From Papaver somniferum (lineage: Eukaryota > Streptophyta > Magnoliopsida > Ranunculales > Papaveraceae), in assembly GCF_003573695.1 (NCBI RefSeq), contig NW_020621936.1, positions 4,464,001 to 4,528,000 of the forward strand: 64,000 nt of DNA, in the 5' to 3' direction. A program made the position numbers and the translations under genes. The notes beneath the pieces were generated by a model. It did no database searches. It was not told where the DNA came from and saw only the letters and a program-made list of their open reading frames with translations. The stretch's first letter is position 1, and each line of letters starts with the position of its first letter. Shown piece after piece: positions 32,536 to 43,794 of the stretch.

Positions 32536-33855
32536 ATGGATTCTGGTAATAGTTGTAGTTTGAATTCATCGAGTGGTGGAGATGATCAAGATCAATACGA
32601 TTCACTAAGAAATACTCATGAGTCATCGATTTCAGCTTTTTTGAATCCTTCCAATAACACCCATCAAGTCAATAATAATAGTAACTTCTTTTCTAATTCC
32701 AACCAACAACAACCACCACTTCACCCTCATATGTCTCATGACCACCCCCACCAACAACAACAATCTTCCATAAATTTTGATCATCTCTCTAACTATCTAA
32801 ACCCTTTCTCATCATCTAGATCTTCTCCACAAACTCAAAATTCTTTGCTAAATCTTGATATGGTTTGGCCTAAAAACATTATTACGTCGGTAGATCCTAA
32901 TAGTTCAACCAGCAACAATAATCTAATGGGTTCATCATCATCACCATCATCATCGACACAGCAACACAATCAATATTTGGGTGGAAATATCCATTTTTCG
33001 AACCCGTTAGTACAACCATCTCTTGGTGATGGTAGTGCCAGGGTATCATCTGATAATCATCATCAGAAAGCAACCCGAAATCCTAAGAAGAGAACCAGAG
33101 CTTCTCGACGTGCACCCACAACTGTTCTCACCACTGATACATCGAATTTTAGAGCTATGGTGCAAGAGTTCACCGGTATCCCAGCCGCACCTTTCTCCGC
33201 CTCTACGCCAGTGTTCCCTCGAAGCAGATTTGATCTTTTCAATACTTCAGCGACCTCTGCAGCACCTCCATACCTCTTAAGACCGTTTCCGCATAAGGTT
33301 AATCATCAACTACCTTCATCTTCTACTTCCATTAATACTACTGGTACCACTGATAGTGCTCATCATTCTAATGAACCTCAAAATCTATTAAACATTCAGA
33401 GCCTCACATTTCAATCTCTTTTAAACCCTAATCATCATCAACAATCGAACGTACCCATGTTATTTGCTCATCATGATAAATCTAAAGTTCGGCAATCGTC
33501 ATTATCAAATGATAACCCACAGCTTAGAATGGCTGCAATGGAAGAATTCAATATGAATATTAATACGACTGCTACAACTACTAGTCATGGTATTCTTGGG
33601 GGTACTCTTTCAAATGTTGTTGATACTTCTAATGATATGGCGTTAGGGATTAACAGTGGACGTCATCATAATGGTAATGAAAATAATGATCATTTGGGCT
33701 CATCCTTCAGTGGTAACTACGACTGTTCACAACGTATTAGTGGTACTAACACTTCTAGTAATTCCAAGATGAACTTCACAGGTTCCTCAACATCGGATTT
33801 TCATACCGATAACGTAGGGTTCGATAATATTGGAGATGGTTTTAACAAGAGGTGA
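32536..33855 (+). CDS. VQ motif-containing protein (VQ22/JAV1-like)
   Basis: 439 aa, no intron, stop TGA at 33853-33855. ATG 32536 is preceded by an in-frame TAG at 32527, so the start is firm. The VQ motif FRAMVQEFTG lies at residues 205-214, followed by GIPAAPF and FPRSRFDLF as in the VQ22 subgroup. A basic stretch KKRTRASRR (184-192) is a likely nuclear signal. The rest is low-complexity, rich in Ser, Asn, Gln and His. Family knowledge: VQ proteins are nuclear cofactors that bind the C-terminal WRKY domain of group I and IIc WRKY factors. Arabidopsis VQ22 (JAV1) restrains jasmonate-driven defence. Assignment to that exact orthologue is inference from the motif context. It is the only intact host gene seen. 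Confidence 0.93.
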   Translation: MDSGNSCSLNSSSGGDDQDQYDSLRNTHESSISAFLNPSNNTHQVNNNSNFFSNSNQQQPPLHPHMSHDHPHQQQQSSINFDHLSNYLNPFSSSRSSPQTQNSLLNLDMVWPKNIITSVDPNSSTSNNNLMGSSSSPSSSTQQHNQYLGGNIHFSNPLVQPSLGDGSARVSSDNHHQKATRNPKKRTRASRRAPTTVLTTDTSNFRAMVQEFTGIPAAPFSASTPVFPRSRFDLFNTSATSAAPPYLLRPFPHKVNHQLPSSSTSINTTGTTDSAHHSNEPQNLLNIQSLTFQSLLNPNHHQQSNVPMLFAHHDKSKVRQSSLSNDNPQLRMAAMEEFNMNINTTATTTSHGILGGTLSNVVDTSNDMALGINSGRHHNGNENNDHLGSSFSGNYDCSQRISGTNTSSNSKMNFTGSSTSDFHTDNVGFDNIGDGFNKR

Positions 33856-34653
33856 TCAAGATATATATATATGCTTGACATTCATTCATATATATGTGTA
33901 TGTCATCTTCTCATTAATTTAGGGTTTCGTAAATTTAAAGGAGAAGGAGAGAAAGAAATGAGAATTAACTACTGTTGCTTCATTCCTTTATATATGTACC
34001 AACTAAACATAGTAAAAGAGCTACAGATTTTTTTTTATTTTCGTCGAACTTTTGAGAAAATTCTTGTCAATTGCTAGCTCTTTGTTTTGTTAATAGGTGA
34101 AAATTAGTAGTCAATAGTCATAGTACATGCAACTTCATGGAAACTCTGATTATTAATTAATATTTTCAATATAATAATAGTAGGTTTTCGTTTTTGATAC
34201 TATTGTACTAATTCTATTAATTTTGGTAACAAGTGCTGTGTTTTTATCTTGATGGCTTTACATGATTTAGGTATTATATAGGCAAGATGGAATGTGTAAG
34301 AGAATCAAGCAATGAGAACCCAAACAAAGGAATTTTTGACTTCCTTGTACCTTCTAGTAAGTTAGAATTTTTGCCCTAATCTCAATATAGATATTACTGC
34401 TAGAAAGGTGCATTTAAAGCAAGACTTAAGACTTGCTTAATTTGTGTTTTCTTTTTAATCACAAGTTCACATTAAGATGTTTTCTTATCTTATCATTTCA
34501 CATTAAAGTACGCCAATGAAGGTCTAGATAGTTGATACCCTCTCCTTGGAAGGTCAAATTGCACTAGAAACTCTTTACCTGCTACAAAATGTAAAGCTTC
34601 TCGTTAGGTCGAATTACACTAAGAATTTTAAAAGAAAATCCCTATAGAATATA
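33856..34653. other. 3' flank of the VQ gene
   Basis: AT-rich. It probably includes the 3' UTR, but I found no clear AATAAA. Nothing else recognisable before the MITE. Confidence 0.5.
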
Positions 34654-35021
34654 CTCCCTTCGTCCCACTCCTAAGTGACCTATTTGATTTTAGATTTTGT
34701 CCCAATAATAAGTGACCTATATCACTAAACAATGAGATATTCCGGAATTATCCTTTTAGTTAATTATAAATAATATATGAAATATGTATAATTTGATAGG
34801 CATGTTTATATTCGTTACGTAGGTGTTTTAAAATGTTTTTCAATTGTATGAAATTTGCGAACATCCGTGGAGTATTTTGAGAGATAAACCATTTTTAAAT
34901 TTCACTAGTTATTATTCATAAGGGTATAATTGTAAAAAATGATTAAAAATACTATGTTACTTGCTTGCCTTAAAAATTGTGCAAATTTCAAATAGGTCAC
35001 TTAGAAGTGGGACGGAGGGAG
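34654..35021. mobile_element. Stowaway-type MITE (Tc1/mariner-like)
   Basis: 368 bp. Terminal inverted repeats CTCCCTTCGTCCCACT / CTCCCTCCGTCCCACT extend for about 30 bp with few mismatches and are flanked by the dinucleotide TA. CTCCCTCCGT with a TA duplication is the Stowaway signature. It has no coding capacity. Confidence 0.95.
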
Positions 35022-35944
35022 TAGGTGATTATATTTTATTTATAATCTGTTTCTATTATTTTGGCTAAATGCGAGGGATTGGTGGCGAAATTTTAGGGTT
35101 ACAAGCACAAAAATATTTGGGTACTGAGGTATAATTACTCCTCGACGTCCTCGTGCATGTATTTAGCGCAGTAATTGTCTTTTTCTACTCATGTTTATAC
35201 TTATGCTTTAAAACTAAAATGTGATCATGAAAGTGCAGCAAAGTGCATTAGCAGTATTATAAATTTAAACGAGACATGATACATGATTAGTGCTTTTTAT
35301 AACAATGGCATAACGGCTAGATATTGCTTATGGAAGACAAAAAGAAAAGAGGGAATAAGAATAGTTATATACCAAACTGTATAAAAGCTGAGTTCGCAAT
35401 CCGCAAAGAACACGTTGACCTGGTGATCGGCGCACATACATGTTTTATATATATTATTTTTAATTTTTTTTTTTTACTTTTAATATATTTTTTTTACAGA
35501 AACTATCAATTATTTACAAAGGATCAATACATATCGGTTGAAACTTTGGTGGAAGGTAACCAAGCAACAAGCTGGGCTCCAACACCTATCTGAATAACAA
35601 TGCCTAATCTGAAAGAGAGAACTATTTCTTTTGCAATTGACATTATTGCCTAGCAAGGCAGTTTCTCAACCGCTTAAGAAAAAAGATAATGTCCTCACCA
35701 AGTTCACCTAAAGTAGTGAATGCCAATACTTTGAAACCATAGCCATGTTCAGTGTGTTTGTCCAGATATTTGGTGTTCTTGCAAGTGACAGCACAGCAGC
35801 ATGGATAGCATGACTTGGAGTGAAAGTACATGATTGTAATAGCATTTTTTATTGTAATAAAAATAATAAAAAAATATATTATTATTATTATTATTTTAGC
35901 AACAAGAAAATATGTTCATTATTATTATTATTTTATTTTTTTAT
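35022..35944. other. Intergenic DNA with (ATT)n tracts
   Basis: 35865-35897 and 35918-35935 are ATT microsatellites within an A/T-rich stretch. No convincing gene. Confidence 0.6.
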
Positions 35945-36660
35945 ATCTTTTTTATTATTTTTATTTTGATGAACAATCAAACCACATTTCATTCAATCCA
36001 AAAAGGTGATTACATGATTGTTTACAAGAAAAAGAACATCAAAATATAAGAAAATGAAAACCCAAATACAAATAAAGATACCAATTACATGTAATTCGCG
36101 AAGAGAAAGAGAAAAATACCGCAAAGGTACCCAATTTTTGTACGAAAAGTAGAGAGAAAAGATGGTATAATCTGGAATCAGTTCTGATCATTTTGAATGT
36201 TTGTCTTCTATAACAAGAGATGCTCCAAAAAGAAAGGAGTGCTTAGCCCGTAATCCTGTATATATGAACGAAAAACCCGGATTCCCTAAATCCCTTTTGT
36301 TGAAGATGAACTCAAAGCGATGTCGTGTTGAATCGTTGATGTTCTCAAATCTAGGATAACAAGCCATGAAACAACCAACAAAGATTGAACAAATCACCAT
36401 CAAAGTGAAGAAATAATGACTCTCAAAGCGAAAAAAGAATCGCCCAAAATGCGAAGATAAAATCACCAAAATGGTGAAGAAATGTGTCAAAAGACACCAT
36501 AAACTTAAAAACTAACAACATCTTATTCAATTAGAAATCTACTTAAATGAAAGAAAATCAATAATCCTTGCTCAGATCTGGTCCAAAAGGACCAAATCTG
36601 AGAAAGAAAGATGAAAAGAATCTATTTTTTTTTTCTTTTCTTTTGGAAGTGAAGAGAGAT
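35945..36660 (-). mobile_element. Probable L1-type LINE 3' remnant, minus strand
   Basis: On the minus strand the end ...GGTTTGATTGTTCATCAAAATAAAAA resembles plant L1 3' ends with an A-rich tail. A 100-codon open frame (36188-36490) has no motif I know. Weak call. Confidence 0.35.
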
Positions 36661-36849
36661 CTAGTTAATTTCATATATTATTATTTTTGTTGACATTGTT
36701 AGATTCAACATAAACGAGATGTTGCATCCCGCAATCTCATCGAAATAAAGGTATCAGATGAGCTATAGGTATTACATTTAAATGTCTAGGACCTGATCAT
36801 AATTAAGCAGACGCGAGACCTTGCCAAACCTTTTAATTTACTTTATTTC

Positions 36850-38180
36850 AGTTGCTAAGAAAATTGAAATATACATGAGTGATTTTTTGTGGCATGACAA
36901 TAAAGGGAGAAAAAAAGTTCATTTAGTGAAATGGTCAGCTTTGTGCAAAATAAGAAATTTGGAGAGAAGTCAAAAAAAATGAATCAAGCTCTACTAATTA
37001 AATGACACTGGAGGTTTGGAACAGAGAAATATGTATATGGATGGAAATTATGTTTGAGAAATAAGGGTCTCAAGCATTACATTGGTTTTCTAAGATTCCA
37101 AAACCAATCAGTTTACGAGCAATCAGTTTGGAAGGGTATTGTATGCAGTGTAACTCTTTATTAAAGTCATGTAAAATTCAAAGCTACATTTGGTAGTAAT
37201 ATCAGTTTTTGAATGGACAAGTGGTTTTTGGATGTTCCTTTGTATTTGAAATATCCAAATTTATTTGCAGTTTCAAGAGCAAAGAATAAAACTATAGCAA
37301 AAGTTTTTCAAGAAGAGGAACATCAATGGAATCTGGAATTACCTAGAAAGGCAAAATAATAATTTTAGAGCTGAGCTAGAGGAGTTACAAAGAAATTTAC
37401 ACATGGTCTCTCTTAATACCGATGCAGAAGATGAAATCGTTTGGGATATATGCAGTAAAGGTATTTTCCCTGTGAAGTCTACTTATGATTCTTTATCTCA
37501 AGAACCTTCTGATAATGATAATTCTCACATTTTCAAGTATAGCTGGAGATTGAAATGTCCTCCTAAGATTTGTTTCTTCTTGTGGACTGTGGCTCATAAC
37601 AGCTTACCAACTAGGGATATGCTAGAAAGGAGAGGCATTGAGGTTCCTAAAAGTTGTCTGTTTTACTCTCACGATGAAACACTTAATCATCTTTTTCTAC
37701 ATTGTGAGTTTTCAAAAAAAATATGGGCTCATTTCGAACAGAACCTGAAATGGCATTTCACTAGGCCTGATGATAATTTTACAATGTTGTTCTCTTGGAA
37801 TGTTTCTTTTCGCTCAAAACAAGAGTACCGGATTTAGTCCATGATCTTTATGGAAATTCTATGGGGCATATGTTTGTGAGGAAAGAAAGAGCTTTCGAAA
37901 ACAAAACCGATTCCCAGCTGATGTTCAACAGAAGATAAAATATCAACTCTTCACTTGATGTCTAGTTTTTCAGGACTTACAACCTTCTTTCCAGGATGCA
38001 ATTTCCAATTGGCCTAGAATTTACTTTGATTCTATGTAACTTTAGAAGTTGTATGTAACTTATTTTTGTTCTTCTCTTTTTTTCTTTACTTTTGTACTCT
38101 TGGGGATAGTACAAGCCTTTTTGTACCATTTTCTTTTAATCAATATATTTCTCTTTACCGATCAAAAAAAGAGAGAAACA
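36850..38180 (+). mobile_element. L1-type LINE, 5'-truncated, plus strand
   Basis: 36870-36960 reads SDFLWHDNKGRKKVHLVKW, the conserved block at the C-terminal side of plant LINE reverse transcriptase. A zinc-binding region follows at 37403-37837. After about 340 bp of 3' UTR the sequence ends ...TTTACCGATCAAAAAAA, a typical L1 tail. Several stops are present. Confidence 0.8.
37403..37837 (+). pseudogene. LINE RT zinc-binding domain (zf-RVT)
   Basis: 144 codons. WDICSKGIFPVKSTYDSL and SWRLKCPPKICFFLWTVAHN, then LERRGIEVPKSCLFYS and LNHLFLHCEFSKKIWAHF match the zf-RVT domain found after plant L1 reverse transcriptase. The second Cys of the usual C-x2-C pair is Tyr. By family the domain belongs to the LINE ORF2 protein. 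Confidence 0.88.
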
Positions 38181-40042
38181 GATAAAGTTAGCGTGATATA
38201 TTAATGAATATATAAATACTAAATCATAATTATATCAACTAAGTATATCTTTCATGTTTCATCAATCACTAACAACTTAGACATAATAAGATATATCATC
38301 CTCTTTGAGATAATTAGTTTTTCCCCTTACGTTCACCAAGACCAAATTAGATATAAGGGACGCGACCTTCCATTCTTCTTCTTATATTTGGATCCGGAGA
38401 ATAAGTATGCAAAGGGAATTTGTCTGGTGAAACAATGGATGCCAATAAGAAAGAAATCATGTGGCTTCACGTTGTTGGATGTGTCGTTGTCGTTGTTCCT
38501 TACCATGGACACGTTGTATGTCTCTTTCTCTGTATATTTATTTTACTTTATTTCACCTGGAAGACTGTTATGTGCATGAGTAAAAAATCACTCGAGGCGC
38601 TATTCACAGTTCTAAAATTACTCTCTACTCACGGCTAGCTCAACAACATTTCTCAAATGATGAATCCTTTTATCCAGCGGAACAGTCCTGACCCAGTATC
38701 TTTGTGATACTTAGCACTGGGTGTTGAATAGACTTGTGAATAGAGAGTTGAATACCATTTCCGAAAAATCACACCTAAAAGTCATTAGGTATATTATGGA
38801 AAGCTTATGCATTCCCATGTCGGGCTTACCAGTAGAAAAGATAAAAGAAAGAGGTTATTTAGTGATGATTAAGGAAAATACTAATAGAAAAGATAAAATA
38901 AATATGTTAATTTAGTGATGATTAACTGATTAAACACCACTAAAATATTAGATATTTAAAAAAAAATCTCTCTAGAAACTTTTTCTCTCTAAAACTTTTT
39001 CCTCAACGAAAACAACAGCAGAATGAACCTTGTTTGCTTAGATCGGCTCAAAACGGATCATCACCATTCGTTCTAGTTTCTGCTGATCTTGCTGTTGTGA
39101 TAGTTAATTTAGATTTAGTGACCTTTTTGGGTTTTTTCGATACTGATTTTATTGCTTGTTTTCATGGTTTTTCTGCTTAGATTTGTACCTGATAGAGCAT
39201 CTATTGGTTGTGAGCTATCATAACAAAGAAATCAGATCATGTTATCTGCTTCTTCTGTGCAAATCTGCGAGTCAAATGGAACAACAACTACATCAGTGCT
39301 ATTTTTTTGGCATCTCCTTCTCCTAATCTTTGCAGCTTGGGGTTTTTCTCACTTTTGGGAGTTAATCAAATTTTAGATTGTAAATCTACTTTATCTTTAT
39401 GTGATCTAAAGTTCCTAGTTTGTTTCACTGAGCTAGCCAAATTTAGATCTCTGTTTTGGGATGTAAGATCTAGGTTTATGATAATTTTTACATTTCCTAA
39501 TTTAGTCTCTGTAATTTGTAATCTTGGGATCGTTCCTTTGGGTTTGATGTTTAGGCTTGTTGTTTGTTCTTTGATGGAAACAAAGACAGAAGAAAAAGAT
39601 GGATATCATCTTCAAGTTTTTCTATAACTGTTTCATAACCGAGTCAGACTGATTTGTTTCGATCTAGACACTTAAATACCCACTTAGACTACCATTGCTA
39701 CCGTTAATGGCCACTGTTAATTGGGTCTGTGTCACCCTGATTGCATTAGCCAATTCAAATTTAATAAATCTAGTTCACATTATTTACATGACCTAATGAA
39801 CAATGAGTTGGATCGGATCCAGTCTTTGCCTTCTGCGTCTACATACTAGATTTGTTTTCAAAACTAGTTTATACCTAGTTGTTGGTTCCTCTCCTTCACG
39901 AGAGAAGAAAGTTTCCTGAGTTTGTTCTTGATTTTGAAGGAATAAAATTGTTAGCCAATAATTGGTGGAACTACTATAAATTGTATAACTACTTTATGAT
40001 CTTGAAGAAATGTTGTAGGGTTTCCTATCCCTTGAAAAAAAC
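38181..40042. other. Intergenic DNA without a recognisable gene
   Basis: Short open frames at 38388-38638 and 39307-39627 show no known domain. The pyrimidine-rich stretch at 38960-39010 and the following text resemble a plant LINE or gene leader, but I cannot support either. Confidence 0.5.
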
Positions 40043-40060
40043 TTATTAAATCAAATAATT

Positions 40061-40775
40061 CATAATTTATAATTTATTTATTTATTTGATGGAAAAAGAA
40101 TATATTAATCAAGAAATAAAGTACATAAGATTTACAATATCTTTTTTTTTTTCAAATATATTGGACATCGCACTAGATTGAGATAGCCTTAGCTGAATTT
40201 GGGTTGAGAAGTGTCGAAGATGCTTTACACGAGCTTCCTTTGCTAAGTTGTCCGCTGCAGAGTTATATCTTCTATTAATATACTGCACCTGAGCTTGAGG
40301 GATTTTTTGCAGAATTGTTTGAGTCGCCTTTATGGTGTTTTCTACACTCCAATCTGGGATCTTACATTCCTTTTTGATGGTTTCTGCTAACATTTTGCAA
40401 TCCGTAACTAAGGTGACACTAGATAAAATATTCTCACTCAACCATGAAGAATCTTTTAATAAAGCTTTGGATTCTGCATGGAAAGCCGAAGAAGCCTTGT
40501 CTGATCCAGATGCAATGTGCATAAAAAGTTTCGTTGTCCGCTGAGTATAGGATGAAAGCATATCCCATGGTGAAATTTTCCTTTTTAAAAGCCGCATCTA
40601 TGAAGAGTATCCAGTCCGATGTTAAGTTTGACCATTTTTCCTTAAAGACCATACCTTGTTGAACCCTTTTGCTCTTCTGAATATTCTCTTGAGGATATTG
40701 TTGTATGAATTTTTTGATTTGCTCTATAAGAGAATTTGGGTTTGGATTTATTAGATTTGCTCTATAATTTATAAT
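40061..40775 (-). mobile_element. 5'-truncated L1-type LINE, minus strand, with 18-bp TSD
   Basis: Flanked by an 18-bp duplication with one mismatch (40043-40060 and 40776-40793, TTATTA(A/G)ATCAAATAATT). On the minus strand it ends in an (AAAT)n tail. The body encodes an RNase H domain. Variable-length TSD plus A-rich tail plus 5' truncation are the marks of target-primed reverse transcription. Confidence 0.88.
40109..40660 (-). pseudogene. LINE RNase H-like domain (RVT_3)
   Basis: In two frames: WILFIDAAFKKENFTMGYAF, then SSAFHAESKALL, TLVTDCKMLAETI and VQYINRRYNSAADNLAKEAR. This is the plant LINE-type RNase H (RVT_3), with D...E...D positions visible (FIDAAF, HAESKAL, TDCKML). A frameshift near 40540 separates the first strand from the rest. 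Confidence 0.88.
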
Positions 40776-40793
40776 TTATTAGATCAAATAATT

Positions 40794-41098
40794 TTCGCTC
40801 ACTTTCAGCTATCTTTTTTTTAGCTAGTCTTTCCTCCGATTCGAAAAGATGATGTGTCGAAAGAATAAAGTGCGATGAAGCTGAGAAGGAAACTCGAATG
40901 AAGCTGAGAAGGAAACTCGAACAACTTTGGATCACGACCGAGCTACTTACAAATGTAAGACATTCTCTACCACTCATTATGTAAAGCCTAAAAGGTTAAC
41001 GGCCGTCCAAATCTTGCTAACCAAAGGAAACAAATCTGGCACCACTCGTTGTAGTGTTTTCCGGTCTTTGATCAACAATTTTGCTTTTGGATTCTCTC
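40794..41098. other. Intergenic, short tandem duplication
   Basis: GAAGCTGAGAAGGAAACTCGAA is present twice in tandem around 40876-40920. Nothing else seen. Confidence 0.55.
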
Positions 41099-41101
41099 TT
41101 A

Positions 41102-41662
41102 GACTGGGTCTAATGGTCCTCCAGGATTCAAGCTGAATCCTGAAACCACATCAGCAAAACGCTTTGCCTAGCCGCAGAGGTAACCCAGGATCCGGCATTG
41201 GAACGTCTTTAGAATTGGCGCGGCATGCCATTAGAAATGGCGTATCATTGAAATAAGAGCACGCGCCGTTAGGAATGGCGTGTCAGGGTTAAATCCTGAA
41301 ACACGCAGCGACTCTTCTTCTCTTCTCCTCTTCTCTTCTGTATGTTTAGTTCTTTCAACAAAAAATAAGAAACTGGTTAAGAAGATTCAATGGTGCGTCA
41401 CCAGTGGACGCCTTTTGAAATACCATGTCGCGCCTTTTCTAACGACGTACGAGGGAACAAAATTTTCGAATATGCTACAGCACGCCTTTTGTAATGGCGT
41501 ATATCACTTTTTGGATGCACCATTTCTAATGGTGTGCCTGGATTGCACCCAGATTAGATCCAAGCAATCGCTTGGATCAATTGGGAATCAGACTAACAGT
41601 GACACATTAGACCACGCTTTTTCCTCCAAATCCTGGATCTCGGAGTACCATTAGACTAAGTC
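41102..41662. mobile_element. Tourist-like MITE (PIF/Harbinger type)
   Basis: 561 bp. Inverted ends GACTGGGTCTAATGGT / GACTTAGTCTAATGGT are flanked by the trinucleotide TTA on both sides. Inside are five degenerate palindromic units of the form CGCC-TT...AATGGCG. No transposase. Confidence 0.75.
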
Positions 41663-41665
41663 TTA

Positions 41666-42494
41666 AGAAAACATCTCAACGAACTAGCTAGGCAAAAAAC
41701 TTAACTTGCACAATAATACAATATAGATTTTTCTACATTTAAGCTTGACAATATTATTAGTTAGCAATAAAATAGATAAATGTAACTAAATAAATAATGA
41801 AATATAGTGGACGAACTACTTGGGGAGGATGTAAGTAATTGTACGAAAAGGAGATATGATTAAACACAAGATTTTGTGAGATTGAGGTCTTAGTCGAGAG
41901 GCTGTTGTGACATGTGACAATCTCTTTTTTTGGAATCACGTTGGCCCATGCCAGTGCTACCTATTGTATCTGGTTTTTAGTAATCATCATCATCACCATG
42001 TCCTCTCTCTCCATATTTCCATAATCCTTAGGTGTATCGTTTGAGTGATCTGAAACTCAAGCCTCATTTCAAACTCAAATGCAGCACATATGGATTATAG
42101 AGTATATATATATGCAACGAAGGAGTTTCACCGGCCCACCTCTCTCTCTAAGATGTTGATCATCTCTTTAAATATGATATCACCGTAAAAACCCAAATGA
42201 TAGCGAGCTTTCTTTTTATCATCTTTTTGGTTCAAAAGTGTATATCCTTTATATCTCTAATTTTGTGAAAATATTGACCCACTTTCACTTTGCTTTACAA
42301 AGTCCTAGCTTTAACTATAATATTATCAATTTGCACATTTTGTTACACCTTTAGATTATTATTACCGGTTATGTCTATTTTGGCTGAAAGATGTATATAT
42401 ATATATGATTTATGTATCTACCACCATTTCTCAATTTTAAATATATGTAATCAAAAGAAGAATGTGGTTGACCATGTCTTCATGTGATCACCAC
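41666..42494. other. Intergenic DNA, nothing recognised
   Basis: AT-rich, with short TA repeats near 42100 and 42398. No gene or repeat structure that I can support. Confidence 0.5.
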
Positions 42495-43004
42495 CAAGGT
42501 AGTTAATTTCGGATACCGGTTTATCTCGGTCTCGAGCGAGACACTGGTACAACGTTGTCTCGGGGAGATTCCGTTTTCAAATTTCGGTGTAATTTCGGTT
42601 CCAATTTTTATAATAAGAAGTGTTTGTTGCCAGGTTCAATTAATTCCAATCCTAGTTTGAGTCAGACTAGAAGATTGAGGGAGTATTGACCCAGTTAAAA
42701 GAAACATAGTATTAGTAAATGTGGTTGTTCACCTTCCTCATCATCAACACCAAATGATAATTTTATGTCAAGAAATTCAAACACAACAACAAGAAATAAT
42801 ACTAGTGAGTGAATTAATCTGTTTAATTTTTGTGCTTGAGATTAATCCACTCAATTTAAAAAAAATTATATATATATATATTCCGGCCGAAATTCCGACC
42901 GAAAAACGCGTTTCCGGCCGAAATTAACAAAATCTCGTCTTCTTGGACCGAAATCCGGAATTTCGCCGAAATTTCGGCCGAGACGGCCGAAATCGACTAC
43001 ATAT
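42495..43004. mobile_element. Small TIR transposon rich in CGGCCGAAAT motifs
   Basis: Ends related as inverted repeats (GGTAGTTAATTTCGG and TGTAGTCGATTTCGG) and flanked by ATCACCAC at 42487-42494 and 43005-43012. The 8-bp duplication suggests hAT type. GC-rich CGGCCGAAATT repeats lie near the right end. Non-coding. Confidence 0.6.
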
Positions 43005-43152
43005 ATCACCACAACACCAGTAATGTCAAAGAGCACTTCTCTGGAAGCTTTTTCTCCGTCTCCAATTTCATTCCTACAGCGTTAATTACTTTGTAAATGA
43101 GTTGTCGTCAAAAAAAAAACGAAAAAAGAAAACAAGAGTTTTGAAGTATGGG

Positions 43153-43323
43153 TTTTTGAGTTTTCCACCCTAAACGAATTAGTAACGTAGCTTTTCCTCT
43201 AATTTGTTAATGATAGTAACTTACATCCGAAATTTTAGTTTCTATCAGAAGAGTTTTTGGAGTGTTTGTGCGACCTACTCATGTGTATATATGATTTAAA
43301 AATAACCATATATTTTACCCTCT

Positions 43324-43355
<32 letters not shown>

Positions 43356-43437
43356 AAAGTAACCATTTTACCATTACGTCTATCATTTGGCCGTTTATAT
43401 CATTTCAACAAATCTACAACTCACGCTTATAGATACT
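43153..43437 (+). repeat. Inverted repeat, left arm
   Basis: Matches the reverse complement of about 45795-46065 over most of its length (for example ATTAGTAAC.TAGCTTT, CTAATTTGTTAAT, CTCATGTGT and TATCATTTGG) at perhaps 70-75% identity. The poly-C tract lies inside this arm and is absent from the other. Confidence 0.7.
43325..43354. repeat. Poly-C tract (C30)
   Basis: Thirty consecutive C residues in an AT-rich context. Confidence 0.95.
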
Positions 43438-43794
43438 AATTTTGTATGTGAATGCAACAGAACCGGAGATACATATTAACTTATCCACACAAAAAAATCT
43501 CATGTGATTAACTCTTTCAAACGGTCAACTGCTTGTATACAAAAAGGACATGATACTAATGCCCTAATAATTTATATCTTCGATTAATTAGATCAGTTCA
43601 TCAATTCTTCTTTATTTATCTTCATTGCTAACATCCAAGGGCTAAAAAAATAACTAATCCAAGAGCCTTGATAACATACGTTTCAGTAAGGCATTATTAT
43701 TCTTCTTAATTCAAAGAGGACAAGAACAATGAAGATTAGTTAAACAAACCAGGACTAAGGTTGAGATCTTTTTTGTGGGTGATTACTTGTTAGA

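Noticed and set aside
36188..36490. 100-codon minus-strand frame
   Set aside because: No known domain, no start or splice support; kept only as part of a weak LINE remnant.
38388..38638. Hydrophobic short frames with VVVVVPYHGHVV, faintly like a glycosyltransferase N-terminus
   Set aside because: The similarity is only a few residues, no downstream domain exists in any frame, and no splice context supports an exon.
43257..43439. Open frame with a polyproline run
   Set aside because: The prolines come from the C30 tract; there is no other coding sign.
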